Source: Glandiceps talaboti
Taxonomy: Eukaryota > Hemichordata > Enteropneusta > Spengelidae
Assembly (NCBI RefSeq): GCF_964340395.1
Contig: NC_135558.1
Coordinates: 15,173,500-15,193,499, forward strand
Length of the DNA stretch: 20,000 nt
Direction of reading: 5' to 3'
A program made the position numbers and the translations under genes. Each line of letters starts with the position of its first letter. Positions within the stretch are counted from its first letter, which is position 1. Of this stretch, positions 15,535-20,000 are shown piece by piece. The notes below the pieces were generated by a model, which had not been told where the DNA came from, made no database searches, and saw only the letters and a list, made by a program, of their open reading frames with translations.

Positions 15535-18500
15535 ACGTCTGTCTCTACGTCTGTCTGTCTGTCTCTACGTCTGTCTGTCTGTCACCCCACCAAAACGAGA
15601 CCTGCGAAATTTGGCAAACATAATTGCTGAAGTGTGAAATCAAAGAATCAAGGAAGCTTTAGTGAGTTTTACAGTCCAAATGATGGCCGGCTAAACAACA
15701 GGAGATAACAGACACGCTTGGTGATATTCCAAAGGTTATTAGATATGATGTGATGTGATGTGATGTGATGTGATGTGATGTGATGTGATATGATGTGATA
15801 TGATATGATATATGATATGATACGATATGACATGACATGACATGACATGACATGACATGGCATGATAAGATATGATATATGATGTGATGTGATGTGATGT
15901 GATGTGATGTGATGTGATATATGATATGATATGATATGATATGATATGATATGATATGATATGATATGATGTGATGTGATGCAATGCGATGCGATGTGAT
16001 GTGATGTGATGCAATACCATACGATACGATATGATAAGTTTCGATATGGTATGGAATAGTATGGTATGGTATGGTATGATATGATATATGATGTGATATG
16101 ATATGACGTGATGTGATTTGATGTGATGTGATGTGATGTGATATGATATGATGTGATGTGATGTGATGTGATATGATAATAATATGATTTGATATGATAT
16201 GATATGATAGTGCATTACATTAAGCTTACATTACATTATAATATAATATTTTGCTATATTACTTAATAATTGTGTTATATTATATACTCTCATTACGGTT
16301 TATTTGCATGTTGTTAATAGTGTCAAAAAGTTTTGTTTATTTAAAGTGCTAACGTCAATACACTGAGTATGGTTCATATGTATTCACAAACATTGTTAAT
16401 CGGACAGGTCAAACATATTCAAAACAGTAAAAGTAGGGGGTAATTCTCAGTGATGTCAAATGAGAACTCTTTTAGAGAGAATCTAACTAAGCTTTAATAC
16501 ATACCATGAATGCACAATTTGTTTACGTTGATTGACCATTGTCCATCTGAAGAACAAATTAAAGACGGTACAGGAAGGGCTTCGTAGTCTTCATAACAGG
16601 TAAAGTGGCATTGCTGTAAATATCTATTGTCACACGTGTCCGACATCTCACCACCCGGAAAGGTCATAGGGCACCTAATAACTGAAATCAGTATTCACAT
16701 ATTAATCCACAGGAAACCGGAACTATTGCATTTTCATTACTTTTTCGCTAATTTGCAACGTTTGTATATTGCTATGTTCAATATCAAACCATATACGCAT
16801 CGCAAAAAATGGAATTTTTCAGTAACTGCGTGACTGTCCTCTTTCACAGCTGTTTACACAGGGCCGCAAGGGCACAGCGCCACCAACGCCTAGTAGCGAG
16901 GTAAATGATTCAACCATTTCATTGAAAGAATTAGTGTATTTTTCAATGGTCAAAATTAGCGGAAATAGCGTTAAAATGCATCCACTGGGGCAATAGATTC
17001 AATGCAGAGATGACCAAAAACACAACTGAAAGAAAAACAATAAAGAATCTCGACAATCAAGTAACCAAGCAAAGCTGTAACCCTTTACATTGTCATTTTG
17101 TACATGTGATTAATAGCAAAACAACACAATTTATTGCATTTGCCTTGTGTTTAATAATTAACCAGTGTCATTGTGTATGGATACAGAATATATTGTAAGA
17201 CTTTTGACGTATTTAATTTAATCTTGATGGTGGCGACTTTTGCCGTATATAAAGCGAGAATTTTGGAAAGAAGAGATATTGAACAAATAATAAGAGAAGA
17301 AATATTTTATATCAATTATAATAAGAAGAACAAAATGTTGAAAGAGTTTGTTAATGCTTTGTGAGCTACACGATGTATATATTCTTTCAAAGGGATATAA
17401 ATAAAAGTTGACTTTTGAAGAAGAAAAAAAAATAATTAACCTGTGTCATACAGCGACATGTCTGCAGTGTTTTCCTTACCCACCCTTGGTGTATCATCAA
17501 TGCTACGTACAAATATGTCACCCGCGCAGATTCGGTTATGTCTGGTAGAATTGACTGTATAAGCAGAAGACAATGACTTGAATGATTCGGAAAGAGATGA
17601 CGAAAACCTACCAGTTGAACATTCTCCATCTCGTAGATCATCAGCGCATACACACTCAGATCCGTGTCCAGTGTTTATACATAGGTGGTCACAGTCACCG
17701 TTATTCATATCACATGGTCCTACATGTAGGTTTGTAAAATAAAGAGAGGGTAATCACACATGTCTGACACTGAGTCGTGAAGAAACAGTTTCTAATAAAC
17801 TAAACATAAAGTAAGCCAAGTGTCAAATCCTTGACAGACTTGGTGCTTAATAAAAATGGAACAGCCTGTAACTAGGGTCCAAATTTTGATCAAAGTCAGT
17901 GTACAAAAATATACATACATATAATTCATATAAGACATACTACTACGGAGATCAAGCTGTAGTCAAACTCAGAGAGATGCAAATCAAAACTATTGTTGAT
18001 GTATGTGGTAGATTACACAGGGTTTGGTCCTGTCGATATTATTACCATGTAATGACGATAGTGTAAACACTAAATACGGTTGAATTTGCCACCAATTGAA
18101 GAAAACGTGCTAGCAGAGGTGCTACCCTTCTGTGAGGGTAATTACGTCATGTCAATGGCTGCTGCTAGTTTATATCAACATGTTACAACAATATTTAAGG
18201 GGGTCTTAGTGCGCATATAGCCTGATTGTTATGGTAGTAATGAGAGGAAAGTCGGTATAAACATAGCAAGGAGAAGATGGATAAGTTGCCATATATGGAT
18301 GACAAATGGGTACTTATTTTGGATTTTGAATTCTTAAGATATCTCTACTATATGTTTTCATACTTTATGAAACAGCATAGACCAATGTAACCCTGAGTCA
18401 ATACATTACAAAAAGCTCGAAGAAAAGTGTACAAAACGTATGTACAATAATAGATACTTGTACATTTTTAATGTTTTACAATTGTTTGAGTTACAAACAA

Positions 18501-19329
18501 GGATTTAGTATATGTTGCTTCATATTGTTTTCCCAAATATAAAAGCATAGTAGAGCTGCTTAAAAATCAAAAATTAAATACCTATTTCTCATCCATATGC
18601 ATTGGTCAGTATGTAATATGCACGCAGAGTCTAATTTCGAATACACAAACTTATGTCATAATGTCACTTCATACAAAATAATTTAATACATGTACCTGGA
18701 GCTATTGGTTGTAAGCTCTCATGAAAGAACTTTATCGATACAATATTAGTCGTGGACACCAGTGATCTGATTTTTGTCTTCGAATTGATATCATAAATCT
18801 CTAAAATGTTCTTGTAGGCAACATATAATATGTCCTGTGAATCAAAAGTCAAACGCCATGAATGAAACGGAAGTAATCCATTACAATGAAGGTATTCACT
18901 TAATTAAATTCCACACTCCATGGTATTCATTATATGTAACATTCATAAAATAAGAATGTCGTTATATATAATATAAGAGTATAATTCGAAGTTACTTCTA
19001 TATATATTGTAGACTATACATTTTAAACCCAAATATTTCTTAGAGACTGAGCACCTCTTAACTTCGGTGGGTTTCTAGTTCTATCAAAGTTTGAGTCATA
19101 TGGTTGTACATACATACATACATACATACATACATACATACATACATACATACATACATACATACATACATACACACATACACACATACATACATACATA
19201 CATACATACATACATACATACATACATACATACATACACACACACACAAACAACCACACACACAGGTAGACAGACAGACGGACGGACGGACGGACGGACG
19301 GACGGACGGACAGACAGACAGGCAGACGG

Positions 19330-19361
<32 letters not shown>

Positions 19362-19375
19362 GCAGGCAGGCAGGC

Positions 19376-19456
<81 letters not shown>

Positions 19457-19630
19457 CAGACAGACATAGACACACATTATTATATTATATGTTATCAAAA
19501 TACATTATATACCTGAAATATTGATAGTCCTGCAAACTTAATCATAGACAAATCCATAAATTTCTGTCGATCATAACCATCAAAACTAACAGACTCAATA
19601 ACAGAAGTAGAATCATCGGTCCAATACAAT
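12860..19630 (-). CDS. LRP-like single-pass receptor (YWTD propeller, EGF, sushi, EGF, TM), 3' part of gene
   Basis: Eight minus-strand exons join in compatible phases to 378 residues ending in TGA; the 5' end lies beyond the window. Order with residue positions in this partial peptide: LDL-receptor class B/YWTD propeller end (1-85), LRP-type EGF (86-121), unrecognised segment with one Cys and an NST sequon (122-159), six-Cys sushi (160-218), EGF with CQNGGTC (219-254), juxtamembrane (255-269), transmembrane helix (about 270-295), basic stop-transfer RSRR, and a cytoplasmic tail to residue 378. Known relatives of YWTD-EGF units are endocytic or signalling receptors (LDLR/LRP family), so a cell-surface binding role is inferred; the ligand is unknown. 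The tail shows no NPxY, so classical LRP internalisation is not supported. The combination with sushi is unusual and I cannot assign a gene name. Confidence 0.85.
13107..14564 (-). other. LRP-like gene intron between TM and tail exons
   Basis: A 1.46-kb GT-AG intron, phase 2. It contains the degenerate minisatellite of about 50-bp period. No other exon fits the phase requirement. Confidence 0.75.
13690..14290. repeat. Degenerate minisatellite, period about 50 bp
   Basis: Roughly eleven diverged units built around CCTGAAACCCTTGTGAACC, then AACCTGACTTAGGACA and CTATGGAAGTTT. The CCTGAA anchor or a variant recurs near 13765, 13808, 13842, 13894, 13946, 13998, 14047, 14096, 14146, 14194 and 14243, spaced mostly 48-52 bp. 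Units differ at many sites, so the array is old. Confidence 0.8.
14565..14673 (-). CDS. LRP-like gene exon g: transmembrane helix
   Basis: A 109-nt exon, phase 1 to 2 (acceptor CACTTACAG, donor ATGAG|GTGGGT). It encodes TGTSESNAAIIVVSVFLVIL, then IIGCAVLLAVVVVLM. About 26 uninterrupted hydrophobic residues form a single type I membrane span. A short polar linker follows the EGF on one side, and the basic RSRR from the next exon lies on the other. Confidence 0.9.
14674..15174 (-). other. LRP-like gene intron between EGF (f) and TM (g) exons
   Basis: A 501-nt GT-AG intron, phase 1, holding the TCC/TCA array at 14840-14937. Confidence 0.8.
14840..14937. repeat. (CCT)n-(CAT)n compound trinucleotide array
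   Basis: About ten CCT units (14840-14869) joined directly to about 22 CAT units (to 14937, with one CGT). Confidence 0.97.
15175..15300 (-). CDS. LRP-like gene exon f: second EGF domain and juxtamembrane stretch
   Basis: A 126-nt phase 1-1 exon (acceptor TTATTAG, donor ATGG|GTTTGT). It encodes SCVDKPCQNGGTCSGIGEGY, then NCTCAPGFYGDDCKLSMKTG. The pattern C.{4}C.{5}C.{8}C.C.{8}C is a classical human-EGF-type module. CQNGGTC fits the O-fucose consensus. No calcium-binding D.(D/N)E(C) signature is present. Reading on past the donor meets TAA at 15167-15169; splicing to the TM exon removes it. Confidence 0.9.
15462..15584. repeat. (CTGT)n array with variant units
   Basis: CAGT units, then CTGT units, then three interruptions by CTCTACGT, which suggests local duplication of a variant block. 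Confidence 0.95.
15741..16209. repeat. TGATR pentanucleotide satellite block, about 470 bp
   Basis: Runs of TGATG alternate with runs of TGATA, plus a TGACA run (about 15828-15858) and TGGTA/GATAC variants near 16010-16070. Variant pentamers occur in blocks rather than at random. The histidine/serine/isoleucine-rich minus-strand frames are translations of this array. Confidence 0.95.
16505..16681 (-). CDS. LRP-like gene exon e: six-cysteine sushi (CCP) domain
   Basis: A 177-nt phase 1-1 exon (acceptor GATTTCAG, donor CATG|GTATGT). It encodes IRCPMTFPGGEMSDTCDNRY, then LQQCHFTCYEDYEALPVPSL and ICSSDGQWSINVNKLCIH. The frame CP...C.F.C..(G/D)Y......C...G.W.....C is a complement-control/sushi module. 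The extra pair (TC...QQC) resembles the six-Cys sushi modules seen in selectins. Symmetric 1-1 phases are typical of shuffled sushi exons. An alternative AG at 16675-16676 would put the exon out of phase with exon d. Confidence 0.88.
16682..17440 (-). other. LRP-like gene intron between exons d and e
   Basis: A 759-nt GT-AG intron, phase 1. No repeat array or additional exon recognised; small open frames at 16627-16833 (partly over exon e, wrong strand) and 17010-17364 have no domain signal. Confidence 0.7.
17441..17554 (-). CDS. LRP-like gene exon d: unrecognised 38-residue segment
   Basis: A 114-nt phase 1-1 exon (acceptor TTATACAG after a pyrimidine tract; donor ACAG|GTTAAT). It encodes VNSTRHNRICAGDIFVRSID, then DTPRVGKENTADMSLYDT. 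It has an N-glycosylation sequon (NST) and a single cysteine. It is separated from exon c by only 57 nt, which is itself open and in frame, so the two might be one 279-nt exon. I do not recognise the segment. It could be a linker or the remnant first strand of a further propeller, since a hydrophobic strand (DIFVRSI) often follows the EGF. Confidence 0.7.
17555..17611 (-). other. 57-nt candidate mini-intron
   Basis: GTAGGT donor, pyrimidine-rich 3' end CTTCTGCTTATACAG. The length is divisible by three and it has no in-frame stop, so retention would insert 19 Ser-rich residues (beginning GRFSSSLSES). The EGF ends just before the donor, which favours an intron. Confidence 0.6.
17612..17719 (-). 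CDS. LRP-like gene exon c: LRP-type EGF domain
   Basis: A 108-nt exon, phase 1 to 1 (acceptor CATGTAG, donor CTG|GTAGGT). It encodes PCDMNNGDCDHLCINTGHGS, then ECVCADDLRDGECST. Six cysteines with NNG.C.H.C and C.C are the pattern of EGF modules that cap YWTD propellers in LRP proteins. The join to exon b reads LQPIAPGPCDMNNGDC, an expected propeller-to-EGF transition. Confidence 0.93.
17720..18695 (-). other. LRP-like gene intron between propeller (b) and EGF (c) exons
   Basis: A 976-nt GT-AG intron, phase 1. AT-rich, no tandem array or exon recognised. Confidence 0.75.
18696..18834 (-). CDS. LRP-like gene exon b: final propeller blade
   Basis: The acceptor TTCACAG and donor CCAG|GTACAT bound 139 nt, phase 0 to 1. 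It encodes DILYVAYKNILEIYDINSKT, then KIRSLVSTTNIVSIKFFHES and LQPIAP. The ending 'I.FFHESLQP' matches the last strand of LDLR-family propellers ('v.vfH...QP'), which is normally followed directly by an EGF module, as here. The residue in the third position of the YWTD motif is Val instead of Trp, common in terminal blades. Confidence 0.9.
18835..19512 (-). other. LRP-like gene intron between exons a and b
   Basis: A 678-nt GT-AG intron, phase 0, more than half occupied by the compound tetranucleotide array at 19107-19457. Confidence 0.8.
19107..19457. repeat. Compound (TACA)n-(GACG)n-(GACA)n-(GGCA)n array
   Basis: TACA units (19107-19240), CA-rich bridge, GACG units (about 19277-19310), GACA units, GGCA units (about 19359-19378), GACA units to 19457. 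The tetramers change by single-base steps. Confidence 0.95.
19513..19630 (-). CDS. LRP-like gene exon a: LDL-receptor class B (YWTD) repeat
   Basis: The acceptor TTTCAG and donor CAG|GTATAT bound 118 nt, phase 2 to 0. It encodes LYWTDDSTSVIESVSFDGYD, then RQKFMDLSMIKFAGLSIFQ. LYWTD...IE...DG..R is a textbook YWTD repeat. The end (FAGLSIFQ) pairs with the next exon (DILYVA) as in 'PFGL.iyqd.lYw'. The first base completes a codon from an exon beyond the window edge. Confidence 0.93.
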
Positions 19631-19688
19631 CTGAAATTATCAAATTTACAATCACATCAGTTGGCAAGGATAAGGACTAAAAACATAC

Positions 19689-19728
19689 GAACAAACAAAC
19701 AAACAAACAAACAAACAAACAAACAAGT
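19689..19728. repeat. (CAAA)n microsatellite
   Basis: About ten CAAA units in the intron upstream (on the minus strand) of exon a. Confidence 0.95.
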
Positions 19729-19849
19729 ACTTATATATGAACTATGTATGGCCTGACATCCCAGCCATATAAAGTGAATTAAGCCGTTGGAGATATATCG
19801 GAAATCCATACTAAACAGTATGATTCGTTAGAACATATGGGCTGACGGA

Positions 19850-19924
19850 TGATAGATAGATAGATAGGTAGGTAGGTAGGTAGGTAGGTAGGTAGGTAGG
19901 TAGGTAGGTAGGTAGGTAGGTAGG

Positions 19925-20000
<76 letters not shown>
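19850..20000. repeat. (GATA)n-(GGTA)n-(GATA)n array, open at the window edge
   Basis: GATA units, a block of about 15 GGTA units (19866-19925), then GATA units to the last base; the array continues outside the window. Confidence 0.97.

Larger units (their letters stand above)
15301..16504 (-). other. LRP-like gene intron between sushi (e) and EGF (f) exons
   Basis: A 1.2-kb GT-AG intron, phase 1, mostly the CTGT and TGATR arrays. No additional exon seen. Confidence 0.8.

Noticed and set aside
15659-16215. His/Ser/Ile-rich minus-strand frame of 158 codons
   Set aside because: Pure translation of the TGATR pentamer array.
17387-17653. Minus-strand frame of 88 codons overlapping exons c and d
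   Set aside because: Out-of-frame shadow of the EGF/exon d reading frame.

Overview
The window looks like animal (metazoan) nuclear DNA: AT-rich, intron-bearing and crowded with microsatellites. I found two protein-coding genes, both split into exons. They face each other tail to tail, with about 2.9 kb between the two stop codons. I saw no bacterial operon, tRNA, rRNA or CRISPR structure. The species cannot be fixed from the sequence. An invertebrate (non-vertebrate deuterostome or lophotrochozoan) is a reasonable guess, because a vertebrate-like nicotinic exon plan is combined with an LRP/sushi/EGF receptor I cannot match to a named gene.

Gene 1 (+ strand, 1566-9911, apparently complete) encodes a Cys-loop ligand-gated ion channel subunit of the nicotinic acetylcholine receptor family. 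Six exons (1566-1644, 5094-5233, 6264-6308, 7232-7341, 7822-8878, 9780-9911) join in frame to 520 codons. Exon sizes (45 nt and 110 nt for exons 3 and 4, one exon of about 1 kb for Cys-loop to MA helix, then an M4 exon) and phases (1, 0, 0, 2, 0) match the classical neuronal nAChR plan. The subunit lacks the vicinal cysteine pair of loop C, so it is a non-alpha type. Intron 4 needs a GC donor. A TATA-like box and a 7-codon upstream ORF precede the start.

Gene 2 (- strand, 12860-19630, 5' part beyond the right edge) encodes the C-terminal 378 residues of a single-pass membrane receptor. The order is: end of an LDL-receptor class B (YWTD) propeller, LRP-type EGF, an unrecognised 38-residue exon, a six-cysteine sushi (CCP) domain, a second EGF, a transmembrane helix, and an 81-residue cytoplasmic tail. 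Eight exons were placed by matching splice phases. One 57-nt gap is either a tiny intron or in-frame coding sequence.

The rest is introns and intergenic DNA with many simple repeats: tetranucleotide arrays (GACA, TATG, TACA, CAAA, GATA/GGTA), AT, GA and trinucleotide arrays, a TGATR pentamer block of about 470 bp, a degenerate minisatellite with a period of about 50 bp (13690-14290), a nested long palindrome (about 6513-6896) and a possible short TIR element (9337-9652). I found no clearly new biological system. The strongest points are the unusual receptor architecture, the GC-AG intron fed by a microsatellite-made polypyrimidine tract, and the palindromic element.
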